Positions 1-12,652 are shown, numbered from the stretch's first letter. The stretch is 64,000 nt of DNA from Mycolicibacterium mucogenicum DSM 44124 (GCF_005670685.2 NZ_CP062008.1:1-64000); one strand, 5' to 3'. Made by a program: numbers and translations. The notes: a model not told the origin generated them from the sequence alone.

Positions 1-1475
1 TGACCGCTAACCCCAGTGCATCGTTCACCGACATCTGGAAAAGCGTGGTCGCCGAACTCAACGGTGACCTCGGCGGCACCACGACGCTGACCGCCCAGCA
101 GCGGGCCTGGTTGCGCATGGTTCAGCCGCTGGTGCTGACCGAAGGCTTCGCGTTGCTGTCGGTCCCCACCCAGTTCGTGCAGAACGAGATCGAACGGCAC
201 CTGCGTGAACCGATCATCGCCGCGCTGAGCCGACACCTCGGACAGCGCGTCGACCTGGGTGTTCGCATCGCGGTCCCGGAGACCGACGACCGGCCGGTGG
301 CCGCCGAAACCCCCGACGCCGAGACGCCGGAACCTGAACCCGTCACCGCCGCCGACGACCTGGACGACGACGCCGAAGAACTGTCCAGTGCCGAAGAGAC
401 CTGGCCCCGGTACTTCAACCGGCCGCCCGCGGACGAATCGGCCGATCTGAGCCTCAACCGGCGCTACACCTTCGACACCTTTGTCATCGGCGCCTCGAAC
501 CGGTTCGCGCACGCCGCGACACTGGCCATCGCCGAAGCGCCGGCCCGGGCCTACAACCCGCTGTTCATCTGGGGTGAATCAGGTCTGGGCAAGACGCACC
601 TGCTGCACGCGGCCGGTAACTACGCGCAGAAGCTGTTCCCCGGCATGCGGGTCAAGTACGTCTCGACCGAGCAGTTCACCAACGACTTCATCAACTCGTT
701 GCGTGACGACCGGACCGCATCGTTCAAGCGCAGCTTCCGCGACATCGACGTCCTGCTGGTCGACGACATCCAGTTCATCGAAGGCAAGGAAAGCACTCAG
801 GAAGAGTTCTTCCACACCTTCAATACGCTGCACAACGCCAACAAGCAGATCGTCATCTCGTCGGACCGGCCGCCGAAACAGCTTGCGACGCTGGAAGACC
901 GGCTGCGGACCCGGTTCGAATGGGGTCTGATCACCGATGTTCAGCCGCCCGAGCTGGAGACCCGCATCGCGATCCTGCGCAAGAAGGCGCAGATGGACCG
1001 CCTGGATGTGCCGGACGACGTGCTCGAGCTCATCGCCAGCCGCATCGATCGCAACATCCGCGAGCTCGAGGGTGCGTTGATCCGTGTGACGGCGTTCGCG
1101 TCGCTGAACAAGACGATGATCGACAAGTCTCTGGCCGAGATCGTGCTGCGAGATCTCATCGCCGACGCCGGCACCACCCAGATCAGCATCGCCACGATCA
1201 TGGCGGCCACGGCCGAGTACTTCGAGACCACCGTGGAGGAGCTCCGCGGCCCCGGTAAGACCCGCGCCGTCGCCCTCTCCCGGCAGATCGCCATGTATCT
1301 GTGCCGGGAACTCACGGACCTGTCCTTGCCGCGGATCGGGCAGGCCTTCGGCCGCGACCACACCACGGTGATGTACGCCGAGCGCAAGATCAAGAAGGAA
1401 ATGGCTTCGCGGCGTGAGGTTTTCGATCACGTCAAGGAACTCACCACCCGGATCCGGCAGCGTTCCAAGCACTGA
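1..1475 (+). CDS. dnaA: Chromosomal replication initiator DnaA (start codon one base outside the window)
   Basis: DnaA binds DnaA boxes at oriC, unwinds the origin and recruits the helicase. The frame stays open to the left edge and the first two bases, TG, look like the end of an ATG/GTG start, which gives a 491-residue protein. A shorter GTG start at 45 would cut off part of domain I. After an acidic, variable linker (about residues 85-135) comes the AAA+ domain with Walker [10 protein letters not shown] near residue 192 and Walker B LLVDDIQF near 252. The C-terminal DnaA-box signature [14 protein letters not shown] lies near 452. The length and domain order are normal for mycobacterial DnaA. 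A strong hairpin follows the stop codon, and oriC lies between this gene and dnaN. Confidence 0.98.
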   Translation, partial: TANPSASFTDIWKSVVAELNGDLGGTTTLTAQQRAWLRMVQPLVLTEGFALLSVPTQFVQNEIERHLREPIIAALSRHLGQRVDLGVRIAVPETDDRPVAAETPDAETPEPEPVTAADDLDDDAEELSSAEETWPRYFNRPPADESADLSLNRRYTFDTFVIGASNRFAHAATLAIAEAPARAYNPLFIWGESGLGKTHLLHAAGNYAQKLFPGMRVKYVSTEQFTNDFINSLRDDRTASFKRSFRDIDVLLVDDIQFIEGKESTQEEFFHTFNTLHNANKQIVISSDRPPKQLATLEDRLRTRFEWGLITDVQPPELETRIAILRKKAQMDRLDVPDDVLELIASRIDRNIRELEGALIRVTAFASLNKTMIDKSLAEIVLRDLIADAGTTQISIATIMAATAEYFETTVEELRGPGKTRAVALSRQIAMYLCRELTDLSLPRIGQAFGRDHTTVMYAERKIKKEMASRREVFDHVKELTTRIRQRSKH

Positions 1476-1489
1476 ATCTGTCCTTGTGA

Positions 1490-1535
1490 CATCGGCCCGC
1501 AGGCACTCACGCCTGCGGGCCGATGTTGTTTTGTC
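1490..1535 (+). terminator. Intrinsic terminator of dnaA
   Basis: A perfect 15-bp inverted repeat (arms 1490-1504 and 1511-1525, loop of 6) is followed directly by a T-rich run (TTGTTTTGT). It begins 15 bases after the dnaA stop codon. This is one of the few hairpins in the window with a proper T tail, so rho-independent termination is likely. It would also shield oriC from dnaA readthrough. Confidence 0.85.
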
Positions 1536-2103
1536 GGGCCGTGAGTGGGGTACTCGAGCCGCGGATCCCCCGGATCCAGCGTGTTTTGTGCCCCGACGAC
1601 CCGAATCTCAAAAAAAGATTTTTTGGCATCACGAGCACCTCCAGTCACACAACGGGGTGTGCACAGCGCTGTGTACTACATGGGATAAACCCTGGGATTT
1701 AGCTCAGAACAATCCACATGGCCGGATCGCTCCACAAATACACGGATTGGATTAACGGCGCGTGCACAGTCTGCGCACAGCCCCGGATCCCGCCGGTGAG
1801 GCCCGGACCAGCAAGTCCGTGGATCCATCCACAGCGTGCACAGCCCCTATTACTAATACCTTTAGATCTCTCTAGATCTTCTTCTAAAAGCAGTCCGTTG
1901 GGGAAACTCCCGGTGGACAACCGGATCCCGGCGGCCTTCCGGGGGTCGTCACGAGCTCTCCCGGCTGATCGTTTAGCTTTCAACTTCACGCGGAACGCTC
2001 TACGGTGTTCTTCGATAGCCGGAACCAACGCCGATGCGTGTTGTTCACGCCTCACGGCGGGATCCGGCAGGCAAGCGTGGTGGGGTAACAGCGAAGGGAC
2101 GCT
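1536..2103. other. Chromosomal replication origin (oriC) between dnaA and dnaN
   Basis: In mycobacteria the dnaA-dnaN spacer is the established origin. Here it holds several DnaA-box-like 9-mers: TGTGCACAG at 1658-1666, CGTGCACAG at 1761-1769, CTGCGCACA at 1771-1779, CGTGCACAG at 1835-1843, GGTGGACAA at 1912-1920 (reverse of TTGTCCACC) and TTGTTCACG at 2041-2049. Further ATCCACA-type partial sites lie at about 1712 and 1828. An AT-rich stretch around 1846-1892, rich in TCTAGATCT-like sequence, is the best candidate for the unwinding element, because the rest of the window is strongly GC-rich. The dnaN promoter must also lie here; no single promoter can be picked with confidence. Confidence 0.9.
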
Positions 2104-3294
2104 ATGGACGTGGCGACAACAGCCGGTCTGACCGATTTGAAGTTCCGTCTCGTTCGGGAAGACTTCGCCGACGCCGTGGCCTGGGTGGCGCGGATCCTGC
2201 CGTCCCGGCCGCTGAACCCGGTCCTGGCCGGTGTGCTGCTGACCGGCTCCGATGACGGTCTGACCATCTCCGGATACGACTACGAGGTGTCGGCCGAAGT
2301 TCGCGTCGCGGCGGAAATCTCTTCTCCCGGAAGCGTTTTGGTGTCGGGCAAGCTGCTCTCGGACATCACCCGCGCGCTGCCGGCCAAGCCGGTGGAACTC
2401 AGCGTCGAAGGCACCCGCGTGGCGCTGAGCTGCGGTAGCGCCCGTTTCTCCCTGCCGACCATGGCGGTCGAGGATTACCCGGCGCTGCCGGCACTCCCCG
2501 ATGAGACCGGCATCGTGCCCGCCAACGTCTTCGCCGAGGCGATCGGTCAGGTGGCCGTCGCCGCCGGCCGCGACGACACCCTGCCGATGCTCACCGGTGT
2601 GCGCGTCGAGATCTCGGGTGAGAAGGTCGTGCTGGCTGCCACCGACCGCTTCCGGCTCGCGGTCCGTGAACTCACCTGGAACTCGGCAGTGCCGGATCTC
2701 GAAGCGGCCGTGCTGGTTCCGGCGAAGACGCTGGCCGAGTCCGCCAAGTCGGGATCCGACGGCACCGAGGTGCACCTGTCGCTGGGTGCCGGTCAGGCCG
2801 TCGGCAAGGACGGCATGCTGGGTATTCGCAGCAATGGCAAGCGCACCACCACGCGCCTGCTCGACGCCGAGTTCCCGAAATTCCGTCAGCTGCTGCCGGC
2901 TGAGCACACCGCGGTCGCCACCATCGGTGTCGCCGAGCTGGCCGAGGCCATCAAGCGTGTCGCACTGGTCGCCGATCGTGGCGCCCAGGTCCGCATGGAG
3001 TTCGCCGACGACATCCTGCGCCTGTCTGCCGGTGCCGACGACGTTGGTCGCGCCGAAGAAGACCTGCCGGTCGAGTTCTACGGTGAGCCACTGACGATCG
3101 CCTTCAACCCGACCTACCTGACCGACGGGCTGGGTTCTTTACATGCCGATCGTGTGACGTTCGGGTTCACGACGCCCAGCAAGCCTGCAGTGTTGCGGCC
3201 CGCCGGGGAGAATCAGTACTCGGGATCCGGTCCGTTCCCCGCCGGGGACACCGACTACGTGTACTTGCTGATGCCGGTGCGCCTGCCGGGCTGA
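2104..3294 (+). CDS. dnaN: DNA polymerase III beta subunit (sliding clamp)
   Basis: The beta clamp is a ring-shaped dimer that tethers DNA polymerase III to DNA and serves as a landing platform for repair factors. The 396-residue product has the usual length and three-fold repeated clamp architecture. Its ending, with [15 protein letters not shown], matches the conserved clamp C-terminus (LxMPxR). The ATG at 2104 is preceded by a GAAGGGA ribosome binding site. It sits directly downstream of oriC and begins a co-oriented series of genes: gnd follows after 28 bases and recF after that. Confidence 0.98.
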   Translation: MDVATTAGLTDLKFRLVREDFADAVAWVARILPSRPLNPVLAGVLLTGSDDGLTISGYDYEVSAEVRVAAEISSPGSVLVSGKLLSDITRALPAKPVELSVEGTRVALSCGSARFSLPTMAVEDYPALPALPDETGIVPANVFAEAIGQVAVAAGRDDTLPMLTGVRVEISGEKVVLAATDRFRLAVRELTWNSAVPDLEAAVLVPAKTLAESAKSGSDGTEVHLSLGAGQAVGKDGMLGIRSNGKRTTTRLLDAEFPKFRQLLPAEHTAVATIGVAELAEAIKRVALVADRGAQVRMEFADDILRLSAGADDVGRAEEDLPVEFYGEPLTIAFNPTYLTDGLGSLHADRVTFGFTTPSKPAVLRPAGENQYSGSGPFPAGDTDYVYLLMPVRLPG

Positions 3295-3322
3295 CCGGAA
3301 CACGACAGCGGAGGAAGCACTG

Positions 3323-4216
3323 ATGCAGCTGGGGTTGATCGGCCTCGGAAAAATGGGCTTCAACATGCGCGAGCGTCTGCGCGGTGGCGGCCACGAAGTC
3401 ATCGGGTACGACCCGCGGCCGGAAGTCAGCGACGTGCCGTCGCTCGCTGCGCTCGCCGAGCACCTCACGGCGCCTCGCGTGGTGTGGGTCATGGTGCCCT
3501 CGGGCGAGATCACCCGCGAGACCATCGAGGATCTCGCCGAGGTGCTCAGCTCCGGTGACCTGGTGATCGACGGCGGCAACTCGCGCTACACCGAGGACGC
3601 CGTGCACGCAAAGTTGTTGGCGGACAAGGGAATCGGCTTCATCGATGCCGGGGTTTCCGGTGGCGTCTGGGGCCTGACCGAAGGCTATGGCCTGATGGTC
3701 GGCGGCAGTGACGACGACGTCGCGCGCGTCATGCCGATCTTCGAGACGCTGCGGCCCGAGGGAGATCTCGCCGACGGCTTCGTCCACGCCGGCCCGGTCG
3801 GCGCCGGCCACTTCGCCAAGATGGTGCACAACGGCGTGGAGTACGCGCTGATGACGGCCTACGGCGAAGGTTACGAGATGCTGGCCGCGTCGGACCTGAT
3901 CAAGGACCCGCAGGCGGTGTACCAGGCCTGGACCAACGGCACCGTCGTGCGGTCGTGGCTGCAGCAGCTGCTGGCCAAGGCGCTCAAGGAAGACCCCCAG
4001 CTGGCCGACATCAGCGGCTACACCGAGGATTCCGGTGAAGGCCGCTGGACGGTCGAGGAGGCCATCCGGCTGCGGGTGCCGGTGCCGAGCATCGCAGCGT
4101 CGCTGTTCGCCCGGTTCCTGTCCCGCCAGGATGACTCGCCGACCATGAAAGCCGTTGCGGCACTTCGTAATCAATTCGGTGGCCACGCCGTCCAGAGGGT
4201 CAGTAAGTCCGGCTAG
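3323..4216 (+). CDS. gnd: 6-phosphogluconate dehydrogenase, decarboxylating, short form
   Basis: This enzyme oxidatively decarboxylates 6-phosphogluconate to ribulose-5-phosphate in the pentose phosphate pathway. The 297-residue protein opens with a dinucleotide-binding GLIGLGKMG motif. It carries the family signature DGGNSRY near residue 81 and the catalytic block HFAKMVHNGVEY near residue 167, which contains the conserved Lys, Asn and Glu. It is the short form of about 300 residues, a class usually NAD-preferring, not the 470-residue form. It is inserted between dnaN and recF, and its TAG stop is followed with no gap by the recF GTG, so the two are translationally coupled. M. tuberculosis lacks the gene at this position, whereas fast growers such as M. 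smegmatis have it, as far as I recall. Confidence 0.93.
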   Translation: MQLGLIGLGKMGFNMRERLRGGGHEVIGYDPRPEVSDVPSLAALAEHLTAPRVVWVMVPSGEITRETIEDLAEVLSSGDLVIDGGNSRYTEDAVHAKLLADKGIGFIDAGVSGGVWGLTEGYGLMVGGSDDDVARVMPIFETLRPEGDLADGFVHAGPVGAGHFAKMVHNGVEYALMTAYGEGYEMLAASDLIKDPQAVYQAWTNGTVVRSWLQQLLAKALKEDPQLADISGYTEDSGEGRWTVEEAIRLRVPVPSIAASLFARFLSRQDDSPTMKAVAALRNQFGGHAVQRVSKSG

Positions 4217-5380
4217 GTGTTCGTTCGACAGCTCAGTCTGACCGACTTCCGGTCGTGGCCGCGGCTCGACCTGGAATTGGCACCGGGTCGGACCGTGTTC
4301 GTCGGCCAGAACGGTTTCGGCAAGACCAATATCGTTGAGGCCCTGTGGTATACCGCCACGCTCGGGTCCCACCGGGTGGCCTCGGACGCCCCCCTCATCC
4401 GGTCCGGGTGTGACCGCGCCGTCGTCTCCACCATCGTGGTCAACGACGGCCGGGAGCTGGCGGTGGATCTCGACATCACCGCCGGCCGGGCCAACAAGGC
4501 GCGGCTGAACCGCTCCCCAGTCCGGTCCGCGCGCGAAATTCTCGGCGCCCTGCGGGCGGTGTTGTTCGCGCCGGAAGATCTGTCGTTGGTCCGCGGCGAT
4601 CCGGGGGAACGCCGGCGGTACCTCGACGAACTCGCCAGCACCCGGCGACCGCGGCTCGGTGGGGTACGGGCGGATTACGAGAAAGTGGTGCGCCAGCGCA
4701 CCGCGCTGCTGAAATCCGCGGGCGCCAGCCGTTTTCGCGGTGCGGATGCCGGCGCGCTCGAGACCCTCGATGTCTGGGACGGTCACCTGGCCGCCCACGG
4801 CGCCGAGCTGATCGCCGCCCGCGTGAACCTGATCAACGAATTGCACCCGGAGATCACCAAGGCGTACCACCTGCTGGCACCGGCGTCGCGGCCCGCATCG
4901 GTCCGCTACCGCAGTTCGGTCGAGGCCGTCGAAGAACAGGCCGGCACCGGGTCGGTCGATGTTGCGGCCTACCAGAGCGCCCTGCTCGATGAACTCGCCC
5001 GCCGCCGGTCCGCCGAACTCGAGCGCGGCGTCTGCCTGGTCGGTCCCCACCGCGACGACCTCGAACTGCGCCTCGGCGACCAGCTCGCGAAAGGTTTTGC
5101 CAGCCACGGGGAATCGTGGTCGATGGCGTTGGCGCTGCGCCTGGGCGCATACGAACTGCTGCGGACCGACGGCACCGACCCAGTGTTGCTCCTCGACGAC
5201 GTGTTCGCCGAACTCGATTCGGCACGCCGGCGGGCGCTCGCCGACGTGGCACAATCGGCGGAGCAGGTTTTGGTCACCGCGGCGGTGCCCGACGACATTC
5301 CCCAGGACTGGGACGGCACCCGAGTCAATGTGGTGATGCGTGACGACGACGGCGGGCGGATTTCGGTGGTGGACGCATGA
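4217..5380 (+). CDS. recF: DNA replication and repair protein RecF
   Basis: RecF is an SMC-like ATPase that loads RecA at single-strand gaps with RecO and RecR. The 387-residue protein has Walker A GQNGFGKT at residues 30-37, the ABC-type signature [15 protein letters not shown] near residue 296 and Walker [12 protein letters not shown] near residue 324. It starts at a GTG that directly abuts the gnd stop codon and ends in an ATGA overlap with the DUF721 gene. The order dnaN-(gnd)-recF-DUF721-gyrB is the conserved mycobacterial arrangement. Confidence 0.97.
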   Translation: MFVRQLSLTDFRSWPRLDLELAPGRTVFVGQNGFGKTNIVEALWYTATLGSHRVASDAPLIRSGCDRAVVSTIVVNDGRELAVDLDITAGRANKARLNRSPVRSAREILGALRAVLFAPEDLSLVRGDPGERRRYLDELASTRRPRLGGVRADYEKVVRQRTALLKSAGASRFRGADAGALETLDVWDGHLAAHGAELIAARVNLINELHPEITKAYHLLAPASRPASVRYRSSVEAVEEQAGTGSVDVAAYQSALLDELARRRSAELERGVCLVGPHRDDLELRLGDQLAKGFASHGESWSMALALRLGAYELLRTDGTDPVLLLDDVFAELDSARRRALADVAQSAEQVLVTAAVPDDIPQDWDGTRVNVVMRDDDGGRISVVDA

Positions 5381-5985
5381 GCGACGCTTGCGGAGCGAAT
5401 CAACGACCGAGCAGCGAGGAACCGCAGAATTCCGACGTGCCCGAAAGTGCTTTCCCGCCACCGCATCTGGCCCATCTCAAGGGCATGGATCTGGTGCGCC
5501 GCACGCTGGAGGAAGCCCGCGGCGCGGCCCGCAGCCAAGGAAAAGATGTCGGTCGCGGCCGTAATGCGCCGGTCTCGAAGGCCCGCCGCGGCGGTGGTCG
5601 TCGCACCTGGTCGGGGCCCGGGCCCGATCGCCGGGACCCGCAGTTGCTGGGTTCGGCGACCATGGACCTGGCCCGCAGCCGGGGCTGGTCGGGCCGAATG
5701 GCCGAAGGATCGGTGTTCGGCCAGTGGTCGACGGTCGTCGGCGACCAGATCGCCGAGCACGCCTCCCCCACGTCGCTGCGCGACGGCGTGCTGACGGTGA
5801 CGGCCGAATCGACGGCCTGGGCGACGCAGCTGCGGATGGTGCAGTCGCAGATCTTGGCCAAGATCGCCGCGTCCGTCGGCGACGGTGTCGTCACGTCGCT
5901 GAAGATCCTGGGCCCGTCGGGTCCGACGTGGCAGAAGGGCCCGCGGAATTTCGGCGCCCGCGGACCGCGCGACACCTTCGGCTGA
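5377..5985 (+). CDS. DUF721 family protein (Rv0004-type, DciA-like)
   Basis: The 202-residue protein has a variable, basic N-terminal half and a conserved DUF721 domain from about residue 90. That domain includes the stretches [15 protein letters not shown] and [18 protein letters not shown]721 proteins include DciA, which helps load the replicative helicase in bacteria lacking DnaC/DnaI. Its place between recF and gyrB and the ATGA overlap with recF support a replication role, but the helicase-loader assignment is inferred from the family. The sequence ends with a Gly/Arg-rich tail. Confidence 0.88.
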   Translation: MSDACGANQRPSSEEPQNSDVPESAFPPPHLAHLKGMDLVRRTLEEARGAARSQGKDVGRGRNAPVSKARRGGGRRTWSGPGPDRRDPQLLGSATMDLARSRGWSGRMAEGSVFGQWSTVVGDQIAEHASPTSLRDGVLTVTAESTAWATQLRMVQSQILAKIAASVGDGVVTSLKILGPSGPTWQKGPRNFGARGPRDTFG

Positions 5986-8232
<2,247 letters not shown>

Positions 8233-8322
8233 CAATCAGCCCGCGCGAAGCGCTGCGAATCCGGCCGAGCTCGGCCGCTGAAAATCGATGTTTAACGTGA
8301 AACAATCCGCAGAAGGAATTCG

Positions 8323-10845
8323 ATGACCGACACCCTGCCTCCCGAAGGCGATCGGATCGAACCGGTCGACATCCAGCAGGAGATGCAGCGCAGCTACATC
8401 GATTACGCCATGAGCGTCATCGTGGGCCGCGCCCTCCCCGAGGTCCGTGACGGCCTCAAGCCCGTGCACCGCCGCGTGCTCTACGCCATGTACGACTCCG
8501 GGTTCCGGCCGGACCGCTCGCACGCCAAGTCGGCGCGTTCGGTCGCCGAGACCATGGGTAACTACCACCCGCACGGTGACGCCTCGATCTACGACACCCT
8601 GGTCCGCATGGCCCAGCCGTGGTCGCTGCGCTACCCGCTGGTCGACGGACAGGGCAACTTCGGCTCGCCGGGTAACGACCCCGCGGCCGCCATGCGTTAC
8701 ACCGAGGCCCGGCTCACCCCGCTGGCCATGGAGATGCTGCGCGAAATCGACGAGGAGACAGTCGATTTCATCCCCAACTACGACGGCCGAGTGCAAGAGC
8801 CGACCGTCCTGCCCAGCCGGTTCCCCAACCTGCTGGCCAACGGCTCCGGCGGTATCGCCGTCGGTATGGCCACCAACATCCCGCCGCACAACCTCCGCGA
8901 ACTCGCCGAGGCCGTGTACTGGTGCCTGGAGAACCACGAAGCCGACGAGGAGACGACCCTCGAAGCGGTGATGGAGCGGGTCAAGGGCCCGGACTTCCCC
9001 ACCCACGGCCTGATCGTCGGATCGCAGGGTATCTCCGACACCTACAAGACCGGTCGCGGTTCGATCCGCATGCGCGGCGTCGTCGAGATCGAGGAAGACG
9101 CCAAGGGCCGCAACTCGCTCGTCATCACCGAGCTGCCGTACCAGGTCAACCACGACAACTTCATCACCTCGATCGCCGAGCAGGTGCGCGACGGCAAGAT
9201 CGGCGGCATCTCGAACATCGAGGACCAGTCCAGTGACCGCGTGGGTCTGCGGATCGTCGTCGACCTCAAGCGCGACGCCGTCGCCAAGGTGGTGCTGAAC
9301 AACCTCTACAAGCACACCCAGCTGCAGACCAGCTTCGGTGCCAACATGCTGTCGATCGTCGACGGTGTGCCGCGCACCCTGCGGCTGGACCAGATGATCC
9401 GCTACTACGTCGCCCATCAGCTCGACGTCATCGTCCGGCGCACGCGGTACCGGCTCCGCAAGGCCAACGAACGTGCCCACATCTTGCGCGGTCTGGTGAA
9501 AGCCCTTGACGCCCTTGATGAGGTCATCGCGCTGATCCGCGCGTCGGCCAACGCCGACGCCGCCCGGACCGGCTTGATGGAGCTGCTCGAAGTCGACGAG
9601 ATCCAGGCTCAGGCCATCCTCGACATGCAGCTGCGTCGTCTGGCCGCCCTGGAACGTCAGCGCATCGTCGACGACCTCGCCAAGATCGAGGCCGAGATCG
9701 CCGACCTCGAGGACATTCTCGCCAAGCCCGAGCGGCAGCGCGCCATCGTCCGCGACGAGCTCAAGGAGCTCGCCGACAAGTACGGCGACGACCGTCGTAC
9801 CCGGATCATCGCGGCCGACGGTGACGTCACCGACGAGGACCTGATCCAGCGCGAGGACGTCGTCGTCACCATCACCGAGACCGGCTACGCCAAGCGCACC
9901 AAGACCGACCTCTACCGCAGTCAGAAGCGCGGCGGTAAGGGCGTGCAGGGCGCCGGGCTCAAGCAGGACGACATCGTCAACCACTTCTTCGTGTGCTCGA
10001 CGCACGACTGGATCCTGTTCTTCACCACGCAGGGCCGGGTGTACCGGGCCAAGGCGTACGACCTGCCCGAGGCCTCCCGGACCGCGCGCGGCCAGCATGT
10101 GGCGAACCTGCTGGCCTTCCAGCCGGAGGAGCGCATCGCCCAGGTCATCCAGATCAAGAGCTACGAGGACGCGCCCTATCTGGTGCTCGCTACCCGCAAC
10201 GGTCTGGTGAAGAAGTCCAAGCTGGCCGACTTCGATTCGAACCGCTCGGGCGGCATCGTCGCGATCAACCTGCGCGACGGCGACGAACTCGTCGGTGCCG
10301 TGCTGTGCTCCGCCGAAGAGGACCTGCTGCTGGTGTCCGCCAACGGCCAGTCCATCCGGTTCTCCGCGACCGACGAGGCGCTGCGGCCGATGGGTCGCGC
10401 CACCTCGGGTGTGCAGGGCATGCGCTTCAACGAGGACGACCGTTTGCTGTCGCTCAACGTCGTCGTGCCGGACACCTACCTGTTGGTCGCGACCGCGGGT
10501 GGTTACGCCAAGCGGACGGCCATCGACGAGTACACGGCACAGGGCCGCGGCGGCAAGGGCATCCTCACGATCCAGTACGACCCGAAACGTGGCAGTCTGG
10601 TCGGTGCGTTGATCGTCGATGACGACACCGAGTTGTACGCCATCACTTCCGGCGGTGGTGTCATCCGGACCGCGGCACGTCAGGTGCGCAAGGCCGGACG
10701 GCAGACCAAGGGTGTGCGGTTGATGAACCTGGGTGAGGGCGACACACTGATTGCCGTCGCGCGCAACGCCGAAGAGGCCGAAGGTGGCGACGAGACCGAC
10801 ACCGAGGTCGACGCCGTGACCGAGACCGAGACCGACGAGACGTAG
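8323..10845 (+). CDS. gyrA: DNA gyrase subunit A
   Basis: GyrA is the DNA breakage-reunion subunit of gyrase. The 840-residue protein carries its catalytic tyrosine in AAMRYTEAR (Tyr126). The quinolone-resistance region reads GDASIYD at residues 85-91, the susceptible sequence. The frame is uninterrupted, so there is no GyrA intein of the kind found in M. leprae. The C-terminal DNA-wrapping domain contains the GyrA box QKRGGKG, and the protein ends in an acidic, low-complexity Glu/Thr/Asp tail. GAAGGAA precedes the ATG. Confidence 0.98.
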   Translation: MTDTLPPEGDRIEPVDIQQEMQRSYIDYAMSVIVGRALPEVRDGLKPVHRRVLYAMYDSGFRPDRSHAKSARSVAETMGNYHPHGDASIYDTLVRMAQPWSLRYPLVDGQGNFGSPGNDPAAAMRYTEARLTPLAMEMLREIDEETVDFIPNYDGRVQEPTVLPSRFPNLLANGSGGIAVGMATNIPPHNLRELAEAVYWCLENHEADEETTLEAVMERVKGPDFPTHGLIVGSQGISDTYKTGRGSIRMRGVVEIEEDAKGRNSLVITELPYQVNHDNFITSIAEQVRDGKIGGISNIEDQSSDRVGLRIVVDLKRDAVAKVVLNNLYKHTQLQTSFGANMLSIVDGVPRTLRLDQMIRYYVAHQLDVIVRRTRYRLRKANERAHILRGLVKALDALDEVIALIRASANADAARTGLMELLEVDEIQAQAILDMQLRRLAALERQRIVDDLAKIEAEIADLEDILAKPERQRAIVRDELKELADKYGDDRRTRIIAADGDVTDEDLIQREDVVVTITETGYAKRTKTDLYRSQKRGGKGVQGAGLKQDDIVNHFFVCSTHDWILFFTTQGRVYRAKAYDLPEASRTARGQHVANLLAFQPEERIAQVIQIKSYEDAPYLVLATRNGLVKKSKLADFDSNRSGGIVAINLRDGDELVGAVLCSAEEDLLLVSANGQSIRFSATDEALRPMGRATSGVQGMRFNEDDRLLSLNVVVPDTYLLVATAGGYAKRTAIDEYTAQGRGGKGILTIQYDPKRGSLVGALIVDDDTELYAITSGGGVIRTAARQVRKAGRQTKGVRLMNLGEGDTLIAVARNAEEAEGGDETDTEVDAVTETETDET

Positions 10846-10888
10846 TGCTGCGACTGTCCCCAGCAGCCCTGATTGAAGGAGCCGCCAG

Positions 10889-11806
10889 GTGAGTTCCCCG
10901 AACGAGCCGGGATACACCCGTACCGGTGACGGACCCGCGAGCAATAACGGGCCGGCCACCGGATCGGGTGGCGGCGCCCACGCGGCCGAGCCGGGCGGCG
11001 ACACCCCGCCCTGGCAGCGGACCCGCAGCGGGGCTCAGGCGGACGCTCCGGCTGCCGGCGGCCAGAGCCTTGACGAGCGGCTCAACCGGTTCGTCAGCGG
11101 CAGTGGACCGGCATCGGCGCTGGGTGGCGGTTCGCCTTCCGAGGCGGAGACGACCATTACGCCGGCCATCACTCCCGACGTCCCCCCGGTGCCGCCGGTC
11201 CCGTCGTCGTCGCCGGCGGTGACCCCGCAGGGCAACGTGCCGCCGAAGCCGGTCCGCACGGCCGAGACGGTTCGGACGGAAACCCGGCCCGAGGCCGCCT
11301 ACGCCAGCGAGATCCCGGACCTGTCCCGTCAGCCGCAGCGCCGGGCGGGCGAGCCGCGGGAGCCCCGCAGCACCGTCGCCACGGTGTCGCCGGCCCCGGC
11401 GCGTTCGACGGCGCCGCGCAGCCGCGCGGGGGCCCGGCAGGACGGCCCGGTGCGGGCCAGCATGCAGGTGCGCCGCGTCGACCCGTGGAGTGTGCTGAAG
11501 GTCTCGCTGGTGCTGTCGGTGGCGTTGTTCTTCGTCTGGATGATCGCCGTCGCGTTCCTGTACCTCGTCCTCGGTGGCATGGGTGTGTGGAGCAAGCTCA
11601 ACAGCAACGTCGGCGACCTGCTCACCAGCGGTGGCGGCAGCGGCGGCGAATTGGTTTCTGCCAGTACGATTTTCGGCGGCGCAACCCTCATCGGGTTGGT
11701 CAACATCGTGCTGCTGACGGCCATGGCCACGGCGGCGGCGTTCGTCTACAACCTGACCACGGATCTGGTCGGCGGCGTCGAGGTGACGCTCGCAGACCGC
11801 GACTGA
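10889..11806 (+). CDS. DUF3566 membrane protein (Rv0007-type)
   Basis: The 305-residue protein has a long, Pro/Ala/Arg-rich disordered cytoplasmic N-terminus (about residues 1-185). The C-terminal DUF3566 domain has two transmembrane segments: [20 protein letters not shown] near residue 205 and a second near 270-290, after a Gly/Ser-rich loop. The GTG start follows GAAGGAG. The gene sits 43 bases behind gyrA, as in other mycobacteria. Function is not established; its constant proximity to gyrA and cell-division genes suggests an envelope or division role. That is context only. Confidence 0.85.
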   Translation: MSSPNEPGYTRTGDGPASNNGPATGSGGGAHAAEPGGDTPPWQRTRSGAQADAPAAGGQSLDERLNRFVSGSGPASALGGGSPSEAETTITPAITPDVPPVPPVPSSSPAVTPQGNVPPKPVRTAETVRTETRPEAAYASEIPDLSRQPQRRAGEPREPRSTVATVSPAPARSTAPRSRAGARQDGPVRASMQVRRVDPWSVLKVSLVLSVALFFVWMIAVAFLYLVLGGMGVWSKLNSNVGDLLTSGGGSGGELVSASTIFGGATLIGLVNIVLLTAMATAAAFVYNLTTDLVGGVEVTLADRD

Positions 11807-11871
11807 CGTCGCGTTTTGGGCGCAGAGGTACCCATACGGTAATCTCATCGCTCGGCCGCAAGGCCACTTTC

Positions 11872-11945
11872 GGGCCTATAGCTCAGGCGGTTAGAGCGCT
11901 TCGCTGATAACGAAGAGGTCGGAGGTTCGAGTCCTCCTAGGCCCA
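11872..11945 (+). tRNA. ileT: tRNA-Ile (GAT anticodon)
   Basis: A full cloverleaf can be drawn. The acceptor stem pairs GGGCCTA with TAGGCCC, the anticodon stem CTTCG/CGAAG encloses the loop CTGATAA, and the T arm is GGAGG-TTCGAGT-CCTCC. The anticodon GAT is at 11906-11908. The CCA end is not encoded. A short hairpin, GTCGGT-ACC-ACCGAC, follows shortly after and may act in 3' processing or termination. Confidence 0.97.
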
Positions 11946-11987
11946 CGGAAGTCGGTACCACCGACTCCCCCACCGGAAGGGTGCACC

Positions 11988-12110
11988 GTGAGATTGGTTC
12001 TGCTGGTGCTGGGTGCCTTGCTAGGAGTGGCTGCGGTAACCGTATGGCGGACCCAGCATGGCGCAGAGGTCTGGCATTCACTTCAATCGGACACCATCGA
12101 GGGGCCTTAG
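11988..12110 (+). CDS. 40-residue single-pass membrane peptide (possible DLW-39 family)
   Basis: GTG at 11988 is preceded by GGAAGGG at good spacing and opens a 40-codon frame. The product begins MRLVLLVLGALLGVAAVTVW, a clear transmembrane segment, followed by a short polar tail containing EVWHSLQ. Its TAG stop (12108-12110) lies inside the 5' end of tRNA-Ala, so the reading frame overlaps the tRNA by 10 bases. Small actinobacterial proteins of about 39 residues (DLW-39 family) are found near this tRNA pair, and this may be one. The family name is from memory and not certain; the open frame, ribosome site and hydrophobic helix are visible directly. Confidence 0.6.
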   Translation: MRLVLLVLGALLGVAAVTVWRTQHGAEVWHSLQSDTIEGP

Positions 12111-12173
12111 CTCAGTTGGTAGAGCGCTGCCTTTGCAAGGCAGATGTCAGGAGTTCGAATCTCCTAGGCTCCA
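12101..12173 (+). tRNA. alaT: tRNA-Ala (TGC anticodon)
   Basis: The acceptor stem GGGGCCT pairs with AGGCTCC and includes the G3:U70 wobble that identifies alanine tRNAs. The anticodon stem CTGCC/GGCAG encloses TTTGCAA with anticodon TGC at 12134-12136. The T arm is AGGAG-TTCGAAT-CTCCT. No CCA is encoded. The first ten bases are shared with the end of the small membrane peptide gene. Confidence 0.97.
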
Positions 12174-12194
12174 CAAAAATCCACAGCAGTTCGC

Positions 12195-12227
12195 AAAGCG
12201 GTTCCGAGTCATCGGGGCCGCTTTTCG
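12195..12227 (+). terminator. Terminator downstream of the tRNA-Ile/tRNA-Ala pair
   Basis: The arms AAAGCGGTTCCGA (12195-12207) and TCGGGGCCGCTTT (12212-12224) form a 13-bp stem with two G-U pairs and a 4-base loop, followed by a short T run. It begins 22 bases after tRNA-Ala, suiting a terminator for the tRNA transcript. Confidence 0.7.
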
Positions 12228-12286
12228 CGTCTGACGGGAGCGGAGTTCCAACGGCGCTCCAACGTCACCGTCCTACGCTGGCGCCC

Positions 12287-12652
12287 ATGACGACAGAGAT
12301 CAGCTACGCGAAGTGGATGTTGCCGCTGTCGGTGCCGTTCGGCCTCGGACCCAAGCACAGCGAGATCGAGGTGCGCGACGGCGCGCTGCACGTGGCCATG
12401 GGCTGGGGCTTCTCCGCCGACATCCCGCTGGCATCGATCACGGAAGCCGGTCGCTGGGAGGGCCGCATCACGTCGTGGGGCGTGCACGGCTTCCGCGGCC
12501 GCTGGCTGGTCAACGGATCGTCGGACGGCGTCGTCGCAATCACGATCGATCCGCCCGTCAAGGCCAAGGTGTGCGGCGTGCCGGTGACACTGCGCCAGCT
12601 CGGGGTCAGCGTGACGGATCCCGATGCGCTGATCGCGGCTGTGAATCGTTGA
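12287..12652 (+). CDS. Hypothetical protein, 121 residues
   Basis: The reading frame is open from ATG at 12287 with GC-rich third positions typical of a real gene here. The product has no signal peptide or membrane segment. It looks beta-rich, with Trp/Gly-containing strands such as RWEGRITSWGVHGFRGRW near residues 56-73, and ends in a short helix. I do not recognise the family. It stands alone between the tRNA terminator and a hairpin shared with cwsA. Confidence 0.7.
   Translation: MTTEISYAKWMLPLSVPFGLGPKHSEIEVRDGALHVAMGWGFSADIPLASITEAGRWEGRITSWGVHGFRGRWLVNGSSDGVVAITIDPPVKAKVCGVPVTLRQLGVSVTDPDALIAAVNR

Noticed and set aside
3167..5461. 764-codon open frame on the minus strand opposite gnd and recF
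   Set aside because: It mirrors plus-strand genes with strong family motifs, has no recognisable domains and arises from high GC at third codon positions.
8323..10845. Possible intein or quinolone-resistance change in gyrA
   Set aside because: The frame is uninterrupted with normal length, and the GDASIYD block is the susceptible sequence.
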